Source: Psychrobacillus sp. OK032
GTDB taxonomy: Bacteria; Bacillota; Bacilli; Bacillales_A; Planococcaceae
DNA: 64,000 nt
Assembly (NCBI RefSeq): GCF_900111345.1
Contig: NZ_FOGY01000001.1
Span: forward strand, 682,001 to 746,000
Direction: 5' to 3'
The position numbers were made by a program, and so were the translations under genes. The first letter of the stretch is position 1. Each line of letters begins with the position of its first letter. This document shows positions 25,109 to 33,978 of the stretch, piece by piece. The notes under the pieces were generated by a model, which searched no databases, had not been told where the DNA came from, and saw nothing but the letters and a program-made list of their open reading frames with translations.

Positions 25109-26089
25109 TTAGTTAATTTCTAACAAAACTTTTCCTATACTTTGTCTGCTTTCTACTAAACGATGGGCGTGTGCTGCCTCTTCTAATTTAAAATGCTGCC
25201 CAATCTTTATGTCTAAACTCCCCTTCGTTAAATAACTCATTATATGTTCGGCTGTTCCACGAAATAGTTCTGGGCGGTTATTTCTCGTCGTACCCAAACT
25301 AAAACCGAGAACAGCTCTACAGCTAGCATGCAAATCTGTGGTTTTAAATTGGGCGAAATCCCCACTTGCATTTCCAAAGTTGACCAATCGCCCATACATC
25401 GCTAAACAATTCAGGCTCTTTTCTCCCACCTCACCAGAAATTGAGTCTAATATGATATCGGCTCCTTTCCCGTTAGTCAGTTCATTGACTTTAGCTACAA
25501 AATCTTCGTTTTTGTAACAAATAACATAATCCGCACCTGCTTCTATAGCAGCTGAAACCTTGTTTTCACTACCTACAGTTCCAATGATACAGTTCGCACC
25601 TAAAATTTTTGCCAACTGGATAGCTGTCGTTCCAATTCCTCCTGCCGCCGCATGAATAAGTACCGTTTCATCCTGCTGCAACCTTGCTACATCGGCGAGA
25701 AGTTTATAAGCCGTAAAAGAAACCAATGGACTAGCAGCAGCTGTCTGAAAATCAATGTTATCTGGGAGGACAAAAGTTAGATCTTCATCAGCTACGATAT
25801 ATTCCGCATATGACCCAGTTTTCGGAAAGGCAATCACCCGTTGTCCTACTTTCAAACTTTGCACATCTGTTCCTACAGCCTCAATAATCCCTGCTGCATC
25901 CAATCCAGGAATAATGGGAGGTTTCCCAGCAGCATGGTATTTTCCTTGTCTTGTTTGAATATCAGCAAAATTGACACTCGTTGCTACTACACGTATTAAC
26001 ACTTGATTGGTTTTAATAGAAGGAGTATCCACGTTGATATATTTTAAAACATCAGGACCACCAAATTCATCGATAACAATAGCTTTCAT
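25109..26089 (-). CDS. NADPH:quinone reductase-type zinc-independent MDR oxidoreductase
   Basis: 326 residues of the quinone oxidoreductase branch of medium-chain dehydrogenases. FGGPDVLKYINVD, NFADIQTRQGKY, PGLDAAGIIEAVG, LIHAAAGGIGTTAIQLAKILGA (cofactor loop near residue 148) and ADIILDSISG are visible, while the zinc-binding Cys cluster is absent as expected. Likely NADPH-dependent one- or two-electron reduction of quinones or enones. GGAGG precedes the ATG. Confidence 0.85.
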   Translation of the reverse strand: MKAIVIDEFGGPDVLKYINVDTPSIKTNQVLIRVVATSVNFADIQTRQGKYHAAGKPPIIPGLDAAGIIEAVGTDVQSLKVGQRVIAFPKTGSYAEYIVADEDLTFVLPDNIDFQTAAASPLVSFTAYKLLADVARLQQDETVLIHAAAGGIGTTAIQLAKILGANCIIGTVGSENKVSAAIEAGADYVICYKNEDFVAKVNELTNGKGADIILDSISGEVGEKSLNCLAMYGRLVNFGNASGDFAQFKTTDLHASCRAVLGFSLGTTRNNRPELFRGTAEHIMSYLTKGSLDIKIGQHFKLEEAAHAHRLVESRQSIGKVLLEIN

Positions 26090-26199
26090 AAATAAATACC
26101 TCCAAAAATGTTTTGTCTTAATTAAATTCGACTTCTTTTAAACTAATCGTTAGTAATAGGTAAGCATTTGAAGTTATCTCCAGCTTTTCACTTACTCCG

Positions 26200-26565
26200 C
26201 ACGGAACGTGAGCTTTATGAGGTCGCCTGCTTGTGGATCGTTTGGAATTGTACCTTCACCGTGTGAAACATTTGGGTGATTTGATTATTTCTAGATCACA
26301 TTATTCTCGATATTTATTGATTTTTTCTAACATCGATTCCATTCCCGGCATCGCCACTCTAATGGCCGAACAAGTCTTTGCCGAAATCAGTACGGATGTC
26401 AAGAAACAATTCCCCAGTTAGGCGCACTTGTGTTCCTGGGAAGGATTAGTACCTAGACATAATGAGAGTGCGGGCAAGAGGAAATCAACCATCATGAAAA
26501 AAGGAAACAAGTACTTCAAATCGGCATTAATTATTGAAGCAACTCATTCTGGGTGGATTAATTGG
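26200..26565 (+). pseudogene. IS110 family transposase remnant
   Basis: The plus strand encodes DRLELYLHRVKHLGDLI, then SIPGIATLMAEQVFAEIS, a TAG stop at about 26419, and in the same frame AHLCSWEGLVPRHNESAGKR with KKGNKYFKSALIIEATHS. This is the C-terminal transposase_20 half of IS110 elements. It lacks the N-terminal catalytic half and both ends, and is interrupted by the stop. Confidence 0.8.
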
Positions 26566-27114
26566 TGGGCTTGTTCATCATGATTGTGGGTGGATATTTG
26601 CTTAAAAATTTGGTTGGTAAAGCAGTAAAAAATGGTGAAGTATTTGAATTGCCCCCTCGTAGTAAGAAGGTAACTAAGGTGTTATTTTGCGTTTATCTTT
26701 AACAAATCAAGTAAGAAGTAATGAAAATTAGAAATCAGACGCAGCTCAATAATAGCAGTCGGCTGTGTACCAAATAATATTAAACTTAGAAAAAAACCGA
26801 TAATACTGAATAAACTTCCACCCCTATTATCCAAATGCCCTCGAAATAGAAAAGGCTTCCATTTAATTAATTTGAGATACCCCGGTCACTAAAATAGTAA
26901 TCATAATTATTTGAATTGTCAATCTGTTTTTTTCTTTAACTCTTTGAAAATTTTAATACATGTTACAATAACCATAAAATAATTGATCCGCACTAGGATT
27001 AAGAAAGGGAAGATTTTTTCACAAGGACGCTAAAATATAATTTGCAAACATTGACTGCATTTCCTTGCAGATGGAAAGAATAAAGCAAATGATTGTTGAA
27101 AGGACTTAGAGCAA
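26566..27114. other. Gap with two short protein-like fragments
   Basis: Directly after the transposase scar a plus-strand frame (about 26562-26702) reads a hydrophobic segment then GEVFELPPRSKKVTK. On the minus strand (about 26683-26885) an open frame of about 65 codons reads GGSLFSIIGFFLSLILFG and ends DLLKINAK. Neither has a start codon with a ribosome site, so both look like remnants. Nothing else is recognised. Confidence 0.35.
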
Positions 27115-27675
27115 ATGCACAGCGAAGAATAAATATACGAAACATTAGCTTTAGGAATTTATTACCGTTTTAAAGATGAAGACATACAAGAAAAACGTAA
27201 GAGAAAAAAAGAAGGTATCCCGCCTAAAGTAGAGAATTCAATTTTATTTGAGACATTTGTAGCCAACATAATGGAAAATGTTATGGGTGGAAGAGCTAAA
27301 GTCACACCCTCCTCAGGTGATTTAGGTGTCGATATCGTCCATACCCTTTCCAATCGTGACATCTACCTTGTACAGGTTAAATGCTACAAAACAGAGAATT
27401 CAATTAAGTTTGACCCTCTAGTCGTATTACACTCCAATATCATTACTCGCAAAGCACAAGGTGCATATTTTGTCACAACAAGCGACTATTCACCTCAAGC
27501 TAAAAAGTTCGCCGAGGAACGAGGAATCAAATTGATCAACGGCTATGAACTTTCTCAGTATTGGTTGGGTGCTAAAATGAATTGGATAGATGCTCCCCCT
27601 AAAGGTCTAATGAATCATCTTTTGAATAGCTTTGATTGGATAATTGAAAAAGGGTCAAAATTCCTTCGAAGATAG
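27115..27675 (+). pseudogene. Mrr-type restriction endonuclease-like gene with an early nonsense codon
   Basis: The frame opens with ATG at 27115, hits TAA after five codons (MHSEE), and continues to 27675 with IYETLALGIYYRFKDED. The region from the ATG at 27271 holds the Mrr catalytic core: Asp21 in GDLGVDIV and Gln35/Lys37 in YLVQVKCYK, the D...QxK signature. If translation restarts at 27271, a 134-residue protein lacking the first core helix would be made. It probably cleaved modified DNA. A dead gene is more likely than a functional short form. Confidence 0.65.
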
Positions 27676-27861
27676 ATCTGGGAGGAGATATTCTACATCT
27701 CTCCTCAATACCTAAGAAAACGAATGTGTGTAAGATATAGTGACACCTATTTCAAAAACGACAATTATTCACAATGAAGAGATACTTCTCATATTCATAT
27801 TACTAGTTTTCACAAATCTTAAGGAAACACTATAAGACGAAAATCTCTATTTTTTCCAAAG

Positions 27862-27900
27862 TAAAAGCACCCGAAAATACAATTTCGGCTGCTCTTGTCA
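27862..27900 (-). terminator. Terminator of the phosphoesterase gene
   Basis: On the minus strand AGCAGCCGAAA pairs with TTTCGGGTGCTTTT around a short loop, ending in a T run, just beyond the phosphoesterase stop. It is homologous to the hairpins at 7245 and 19739. Confidence 0.75.
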
Positions 27901-27911
27901 TTTTTTGTTTA

Positions 27912-30128
27912 TTACTTCTTATCTTTCCCTTTATTCTTTTTTTCTCCAGCATCACTCTTCACCGTTGTAACAAACTCCATATCCCAATAAACATCAGAAC
28001 TTGTTGGGCGGTCTTGGTGTATTTCTGCTGCTAATACGTTTGTACCTTGTACTAAATGAGCTAGATCTTCTTTCGTTAAATCGAAGCTTTCATAAGCACT
28101 TTCGTCTGCAACACTAGAACCAGCTAAGTCCGACAGGTATTTATCATAAGAAATGTCGCCTTCTGGAAGGTTGTGTCTGCCAATTTCCTGACCGTTTAAG
28201 TATAGGATGACACTGTCATCTATCCCAAAGTTAATACGAGCCATTTCTCCGATTTTAGATAAGTCTTCTAATTCAAAAGTAGTTCTAAAATAGGTAGTTG
28301 GATATTTGTTTGCTGAATCTGGGCCGTAACCAATTAATGTTTGGATATCGCCGAACATCGGACGGTCTTCACTTATTGGATAACCAAGTGGAGCTAAACC
28401 GCTTTTCCAGCTGCTGTCGTCAAATTCAGGAGCTTTCCATGCAGTTCCTTGATCTGATCCATCATCAAGATACTTCCAGTTGCTTCCTTTTTCAACAATT
28501 GTCTCTTCCGCATGTTCCACAATTGTGAGGTGCATTTTTTTAGTTTTGAATTTTTTTCCGTTAGATTGTACTTCTGCCCAAACTTGAATTTTTCCAGGTT
28601 TCGCACCTTCTAAAACAGTAATTTCACCTGATGGAGAAATCGAAATTTGTCCTTCTTCTTTTACTTTATACGAGATGTCTGAATAAGGAACATCAAATGG
28701 ACCGCCACTTTTATTTTCACCTGTAAGTGTCAATTTAACATCTTCGAAAAATGAAGATGGGTTAGTAGGTACTTGTTCTCCAGATGCTTCAAGATGTACT
28801 TTTTTAAGTTCTGGAAGTTTAACTGGAATGGATGGGTCTTTTACGATTGTGTACGTATCGACTTGTTCCATTGTATCTACACGGTATGTGCTGAATTCTA
28901 CACTTGTTGGTGTAACTGTCACATTAGAGAAAGTTGGTGTTTTTAATTGACTTCTAACTGCTGAATACGGTTCCGGAGTTTCTTTTAAATTGTAATATTT
29001 ACTACCGCTTGATGAGTTTACTGTCAGATACATTGTACCTGTTGGGTTAATCACTCTTCCTTGCTCATCAATCATTTGGTTTTTCAACGGTTGAAGACCT
29101 TCCATCTGATACGTTCTCACGTAGGAATGGTCATGCCCCATTAATACTGCATCAATGTCTAACTGATCAATTGTTGGTACAAGTTCTTCTCTTAGTTTCA
29201 CAATAGATGTTTCAAGTGAGTGGCTCGCAGCGCTATAAATAGAATGGTGCAACACTACAAACTTCCATTTTGCATCTGGGTTTGCAGCAACTGTTTCTTC
29301 CATGAATGCGTTGTGTTCTGATGCATTTTTATTATTCGAGTTTAACACCATGAACAATGTATCCCCGCGTGTAAATGAATAATCGCCACCTGCAGCTGTT
29401 GCCCCGTAAGTTGTTTCATTTGGTACATTAAAATGTTGCTTATAAGAATTGGAATTGTCGTGATTCCCGATAGTCGTTGCTGTTGGAACTTGTTTTAATT
29501 CTTTTGGTGTAAAATAACCTGCATATTCTTCCTCTGAATTTGCATTATTGACTTGGTCACCTACAGAAAGAATAAAACTTGAATCCGGATACTTTGCATA
29601 TGCCTTGTTTAGTGTATTTACCCATCCTTCAGTATCAGATGGAACCTTGCCTGATCCAATTTGTGTGTCTCCCATGATCAAGAAATTGTAAGAATCCGTA
29701 TCATGCGTTTTAAAGCTATACGTGTCTGACCATTTCCCGTTTCCATCGCCTATACGGTACACATATTCAGATGCACTTTCTACATCCGTAATCGTAGCTT
29801 TATGTGTGGAGTAGCCAGATGAAGCATTCGCTACAGTTGCTGTTGTAGTTTTTGCTAACTCACTCGGAAAAACTTCCCCTGTCATGTCCGATTTTTTTGC
29901 GTATTCCACTACACCTGGATTAGATGTTTCTGGAGAATACCATGAAAAGTTATATTTTGTTTCATCTGCTCCCGGAGCAAAAGAAATGTTTGTTGCTTGA
30001 TAACTTCCAGACCCTTCTGCTTCCACATTACTTACAAATGGAATAAAACTCGAAATCACCAATGCAAGCACTAGAAATAGCTTTAGAAACCTTTGAGATG
30101 AATCATTCCTCTTCTTAACTGAAATCAC
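27912..30128 (-). CDS. Secreted purple-acid-phosphatase-like metallophosphoesterase
   Basis: 738 residues if started at the GTG at 30128; an in-frame ATG at 30176 would add 16 residues. KKRNDSSQRF then a hydrophobic stretch ending VSNVEAEG is an export signal. Numbered from the longer start: a fibronectin-III-like PAP N-domain (56-157), then the phosphoesterase core with GDTQ (169), GDQVN (206), GNHDN (237), LHHS (309) and GHDH (347), all binuclear-metal motifs. A Big-like domain follows (about 480-560), then a jelly-roll-like domain (570-735) and a Lys-rich tail. It likely releases phosphate or processes wall or nucleotide phosphates outside the cell. Confidence 0.8.
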   Translation of the reverse strand: MISVKKRNDSSQRFLKLFLVLALVISSFIPFVSNVEAEGSGSYQATNISFAPGADETKYNFSWYSPETSNPGVVEYAKKSDMTGEVFPSELAKTTTATVANASSGYSTHKATITDVESASEYVYRIGDGNGKWSDTYSFKTHDTDSYNFLIMGDTQIGSGKVPSDTEGWVNTLNKAYAKYPDSSFILSVGDQVNNANSEEEYAGYFTPKELKQVPTATTIGNHDNSNSYKQHFNVPNETTYGATAAGGDYSFTRGDTLFMVLNSNNKNASEHNAFMEETVAANPDAKWKFVVLHHSIYSAASHSLETSIVKLREELVPTIDQLDIDAVLMGHDHSYVRTYQMEGLQPLKNQMIDEQGRVINPTGTMYLTVNSSSGSKYYNLKETPEPYSAVRSQLKTPTFSNVTVTPTSVEFSTYRVDTMEQVDTYTIVKDPSIPVKLPELKKVHLEASGEQVPTNPSSFFEDVKLTLTGENKSGGPFDVPYSDISYKVKEEGQISISPSGEITVLEGAKPGKIQVWAEVQSNGKKFKTKKMHLTIVEHAEETIVEKGSNWKYLDDGSDQGTAWKAPEFDDSSWKSGLAPLGYPISEDRPMFGDIQTLIGYGPDSANKYPTTYFRTTFELEDLSKIGEMARINFGIDDSVILYLNGQEIGRHNLPEGDISYDKYLSDLAGSSVADESAYESFDLTKEDLAHLVQGTNVLAAEIHQDRPTSSDVYWDMEFVTTVKSDAGEKKNKGKDKK

Positions 30129-30477
30129 TCTGACAACACTCCATTCAATAATCTCACCTTCAACGATGGAAGGCACTATTAATAGATTAGTTCTACATTG
30201 TAAAGATTGTATTACGACAACATTAATTTACCAATAATTTAGTTATTTCAGTAAATAATCAATAACCTAATTCAAGCGCACATGACTTTTTTACCTTGCC
30301 AACTTTTTTACATGGAATAAATTGTTTAATAAATAGGCATTAAAATAAAAATATTAAATAGACTAAATGACTATTATAATATACAATAAAAAAGTCAAAA
30401 AGAATCAGAAAAGAAAATCTTATGTGTATAGATAGGATCATTTCATTACACATAAAAGATAAGGGGAAAATGGGAAA
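30129..30477. other. Divergent promoter region
   Basis: About 350 AT-rich bases between the divergent phosphoesterase and DUF2599-like genes. GATAAGGGG (30461-30469) serves as ribosome site for the latter. No clear Pho-box repeats or operator was found. Confidence 0.4.
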
Positions 30478-31296
30478 ATGTTCAAATTAAAGAAGTCCTT
30501 CGCGGGATTCTTAGGTCTATTCATGCTATTTAGTCTTAGCCAACCTTCAACAGCAAGCGCAATTGATAAATTTTCCTATCTATCTGCAGAAGAAAAAGTG
30601 AAAATAGGGATTGGTTCACCAAGAGTAAATAATGAACATGTAAATGGTTATACTTTTCAATCAATTAAAAAGGAAGAAAGTATCATTCAAACTATTACTA
30701 TCAACCCTTCAGTCTTTAGTCCTGTTATCGAAATACCAATTGATTTTCAAAACGAGGAGAATCTTATTCTTTACCAAGACTCATTAGGTAATACTTATAA
30801 TGCAGGAAATATTCACAACAAAAACCATAACTCAATCGGAATATTTTCTGTCCAATTGGTAAACGATCAAGGAAAAGGAAGGGCAAATATAACTTCGAAG
30901 ATTAAAGACGGGAATACTTTAATAGTAAATGTGGATAAAAAATATCCCTTGGAACCACTTACCATTATAATAGAAATAACTGCTTCCACTTTTTCAACTT
31001 ACTTCTCTGAAATGAAATGGATTGATCGAGGGGGAATAAAATCTCTAAGCTTAGCACAAAAGCCGTACCTTACTAACGCAAGTGATGATGGTTTAGAGCG
31101 AGTAAAAAAATTAGATGCATGGGATAAAGTGGCATCTATACATAGAAGTAATAATCAATGGTCAAACACAAATGGTATGAGGAATCAATTCGATTGCCAC
31201 TTTGACTTTGCCAAGAAAAAAGATTCTTGGAATTTAGAGCCCCATAGACCAAATGTAGATTACTTAACAACTGTAATAGCAAGATGTAATCCATAA
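30478..31296 (+). CDS. Secreted DUF2599-like protein
   Basis: 272 residues. Residues 1-28 are a signal peptide (KKSFAGFLGLFMLFSLSQ, then STASA). The C-terminal 90 residues show a conserved pattern: KWIDRGGIKSLSLAQKP, a Trp-rich middle, MRNQFDCHFDFAKKKDSWNLEP and a final ARCNP. I recognise this as the DUF2599 type found in Gram-positive secreted proteins of unknown function; two Cys (in DCHF and RCNP) could form a disulphide. Confidence 0.7.
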   Translation: MFKLKKSFAGFLGLFMLFSLSQPSTASAIDKFSYLSAEEKVKIGIGSPRVNNEHVNGYTFQSIKKEESIIQTITINPSVFSPVIEIPIDFQNEENLILYQDSLGNTYNAGNIHNKNHNSIGIFSVQLVNDQGKGRANITSKIKDGNTLIVNVDKKYPLEPLTIIIEITASTFSTYFSEMKWIDRGGIKSLSLAQKPYLTNASDDGLERVKKLDAWDKVASIHRSNNQWSNTNGMRNQFDCHFDFAKKKDSWNLEPHRPNVDYLTTVIARCNP

Positions 31297-31327
31297 AGCA
31301 AGGAAGATAATCTTATTCTAACCATAG

Positions 31328-31363
31328 AAAAAGCAACCAAAGTTCATCCTCGGTTGCTTTTTC
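31328..31363 (+). terminator. Terminator after the DUF2599-like gene
   Basis: AAAAAGCAACC and GGTTGCTTTTT form an 11-bp stem around a 13-base loop; the A and T runs on either side make it usable in both directions. Confidence 0.85.
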
Positions 31364-31516
31364 TTTCTTATTTCTAACTAACTTTCGGGATTATCCAAGA
31401 TAAATCTCATTCAAAATCCTTTTTAAAACTGTAATACCTTTCTAAGATTCGACAGTGTCGCTTTTATAGCTTGGTAAAAATCAGTGGATGTGAAAGCAAT
31501 TCCGCTGTTACCGAAC

Positions 31517-31552
31517 ATCCAATTGTTTCTAACACAAGGATGCTTTTTAGTG
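31517..31552. repeat. Dispersed repeat tail
   Basis: AATTGTTTCTAACACAAGG then ATGCTTTTTAG, one copy of the recurring tail motif found in several gaps of this window. It lies just beyond the stop of the carboxypeptidase gene. Confidence 0.55.
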
Positions 31553-31571
31553 CAACGCTCGTGGAGACAGG

Positions 31572-32762
31572 TCAAGAAGGTCTACTAGATGTCAGTGGAA
31601 TCTTCTCATAATCTTCTGGATTCAATGTTTCAACAGATCCATCTGCGACTCCTTTGATAATTGCTTCGAGTCCACGTTCAACCGATTTAACAAGTTGTCC
31701 TTTTTCCTTTTGCCCCATCATTTGTGTCTGTCCTCTCACCTCAAAAAGCACAGTTCCGCTTCCATTCAGTGCATAACTTCCAAGTGCTGTACCTGGAAGA
31801 TCAAGCCCTTGAGAATAAAGCGAGATATTCGTAAACTTTGAGTTTCCATAAGATTGAAGTTCTTTATAAGCTGCAACATTCAATTGCCTTGAAAAATCAT
31901 AGTTGTAGTTATCAGCGTATTTGGCATATTTCGCTCCTTTAGGAGTGTTCGGATCCGGAACAAACTGTGCAGATAATGACAGCGTTACTTCATCCGAGGT
32001 GCCGTCCACATAGTACATACCTTGATGATGCAGATCTACGAAGACATCTACATTTCCATATTCCGCTTTTAATGCTTTGTATACGTCACGAGAAGTTTGT
32101 GATTCAGGTGTGATAAACCATCCAGGCATATTAGATGCTCCCGGGAAGTCTTGTGCCGTTGGGACATAGTTGAGATCTGGATTAAAATCTCTATTTACAT
32201 CGAAACCTGGATTTTCACCGTAGTTATAGCTTTGACTAATTCCCCGGTCTAAATAGTTCCAAGAAGGTTTAGCACTTGCCAGTTGTGGGAAATCTTTCAC
32301 TACTTCATCCCATTTCATACTATTGCGGCGCTTATCCCCTTCGGATGCATCTGGATTCATCATTGGCATAAATACAATCGTGACTTCTTCCCGTATTTTC
32401 TTTGCTTCTTTTGAATTTGTGGATAGGCTTTTTAATAGATTTAAAATCGCGACCGTACCAGTTTTTTCGTTTCCATGAATCTCACTTTGAATAAGAATAA
32501 CCTTGTCTCCTGTCCCAACTTTTGCCGTGTAGATATCCAAACCTTTGTGTGATTGGCCAGCGACCTCTACCTGCACAACCCCATTACTTGATTTTTCAAT
32601 CTGTTTAAGGCTTTTTTCGAGCTCACTGTGACTGATAAAACCAGAGATTGAGTACTCATGATGATGCGTTTCTTGATTTACAGTATCCGCCGCATAAGCA
32701 GGGAGAGCCAGGCTTGTACATAATCCTAAAATTCCAATTGTACTAACTATTTTTTTCTTCAA
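31572..32762 (-). CDS. Secreted M14 family zinc carboxypeptidase
   Basis: 396 residues from a TTG start with AAGGAG upstream. Residues 1-24 form a signal peptide ending AYA. The zinc site is His96 and Glu99 (SEIHGNEKTGT) plus a His in VDLHHQGM (245/246); FDVNRDFN (about 187) holds the substrate-binding Asn-Arg, and LFEVRGQ near residue 345 carries the probable catalytic Glu. The substrate may be protein C-termini or peptidoglycan peptides; the HGNE/NRDFN spacing cannot decide. It is monocistronic. Confidence 0.85.
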   Translation of the reverse strand: MKKKIVSTIGILGLCTSLALPAYAADTVNQETHHHEYSISGFISHSELEKSLKQIEKSSNGVVQVEVAGQSHKGLDIYTAKVGTGDKVILIQSEIHGNEKTGTVAILNLLKSLSTNSKEAKKIREEVTIVFMPMMNPDASEGDKRRNSMKWDEVVKDFPQLASAKPSWNYLDRGISQSYNYGENPGFDVNRDFNPDLNYVPTAQDFPGASNMPGWFITPESQTSRDVYKALKAEYGNVDVFVDLHHQGMYYVDGTSDEVTLSLSAQFVPDPNTPKGAKYAKYADNYNYDFSRQLNVAAYKELQSYGNSKFTNISLYSQGLDLPGTALGSYALNGSGTVLFEVRGQTQMMGQKEKGQLVKSVERGLEAIIKGVADGSVETLNPEDYEKIPLTSSRPS

Positions 32763-33272
32763 TACGTATCCACTCCTTCTTATTCTTAGAATCGTTACTA
32801 GATTAACAAAGGAAATTTAAATAGTAAATATATTATGAATATTTGATTAATTAGTAATATAATACAACCAATTGACACGAAATCTATATATCTTTAGTGA
32901 CACGAAGGACTAATTACTTCGCCTACCGAAGCTAACGAAGTTATAGGACAAAATACACTACACCAGAAATACTTGATAGTATAGGAAATTATAGTAAAGT
33001 GTCAGAATAGCGTAGAATTATTTCTAACATCTGGATGCGTTTTTAGCCACTCGTTCACTGCACATCTATTACGTGAGCAAAGTCGTCGAGGCTTCATTGG
33101 ATTCCCGAAAAAGGAATATCGTTCAGCTCATCCTGCAATCCACCTTTTCTTTTTTTACGTCCCCTCACCCAAATAAATAGATTCCAAACTTGCAATCGAA
33201 TACATGAAAGAACTTTTTCTTCAAAAAAATGATCTGTGTATTAAAAGAGGAATATTATTCAGCTTATCCCAC
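32763..33272. other. Repeat-rich gap upstream of the carboxypeptidase
   Basis: No gene. GTGACACGAA-type words recur near 32876 and 32898. A tail-motif copy (TTTCTAACATCTGGATGCG) lies at about 33020-33048. Two imperfect direct repeats of about 40 bases (AGGAATAT..TTCAGCT.ATCC) begin near 33112 and 33249. Confidence 0.4.
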
Positions 33273-33437
33273 AATATCTTTTATATTTTTTATATCTTTA
33301 TATCTTTTATATCTTTTATATCTTTTATATCTTTTATATCTTTTATATCTTTATATCTTTTATATCTTTATATCTTTTATATCTTTATATCTTTTATATC
33401 TTTTATATCTTTTATATCTTTTATATCCTTTTATATA
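33273..33437. repeat. AT-rich minisatellite of 9- and 8-bp units
   Basis: About 165 bases made of TTTTATATC (9 bp) and TTTATATC (8 bp) units, roughly 17 in all, bounded by degenerate units. Read on the plus strand it gives Phe-Ile-Ser and Leu-Tyr runs, which look like a by-product rather than a protein. Confidence 0.85.
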
Positions 33438-33475
33438 AATTCTTTTATAATATGTTGTATTCTCTGTAGTAATCT

Positions 33476-33613
33476 ACTGTTAATGATTTCGACAAAATGT
33501 CAGAATCCATTTTAACAATTTGTCAGAATCCATTTTAACAATTTGTAACATTCCATATCGACAATTTGTCAATATCCATTTGACAAAATTGTCAAATCGA
33601 AATTAACAAATTT
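33476..33613. repeat. Iteron-like array of 23-bp tandem repeats
   Basis: Five consecutive 23-base units start at 33499, 33522, 33545, 33568 and 33591. The first two are identical (GTCAGAATCC start, AACAATTT end) and the others diverge; a partial sixth copy precedes them from about 33476. There are no spacers, so it is not a CRISPR array. It follows the AT-rich minisatellite directly. Confidence 0.75.
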
Positions 33614-33636
33614 TCCTTCTAGTTTATATGCGTTGT

Positions 33637-33858
33637 TTAGTTTTTTATAAAAGCACTTACTCTGTGATATTCATATCGTTTAATCAATAGCAATAAATCG
33701 GCTTTATCCATGCCAAGTGAATTGGCGATTTTTATACTTGATTCCTTTCCATCTACATAGCACCGAACAGCAGCTAATTTTTCTGATTCAGAGAATTTCC
33801 TCATATAAAAAAGCACCTCCAAATGTTAGATTGTGTCTAACGTTTGGGGTGCAGTTCA
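33637..33858 (-). pseudogene. IS3 family element remnant (orfA start and one end)
   Basis: On the minus strand TGAACTGCACCCCAAACGTT (33858-33839) is a typical IS3/IS150-group terminal repeat. It is followed by GGAGGTG and an ATG at 33804. The frame encodes 55 residues, MRKFSESEKLAAVRCYVDG and a helix-turn-helix of the OrfA type, then stops at 33637. OrfB and the other end are missing. Confidence 0.75.
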
Positions 33859-33978
33859 AAAAGTGAGCATTTGTTTTGTCTACCTGGAAATAGTAAAAAT
33901 TAGTGGATGTGGTGGTCGCTATTATTGTTCTCTATCTATATTACATAGTAAGGACGCTTTTTATGCATCACCAATGAA

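Noticed and set aside
33204-33515. Open frame encoding repeated Phe-Ile-Ser
   Set aside because: Created by the 9-bp minisatellite; frame changes wherever an 8-bp unit occurs and there is no family-like sequence or good ribosome site.
33476-33613. Possible CRISPR array
   Set aside because: The 23-bp units are directly adjacent and degenerate, without spacers, and no cas gene is present.
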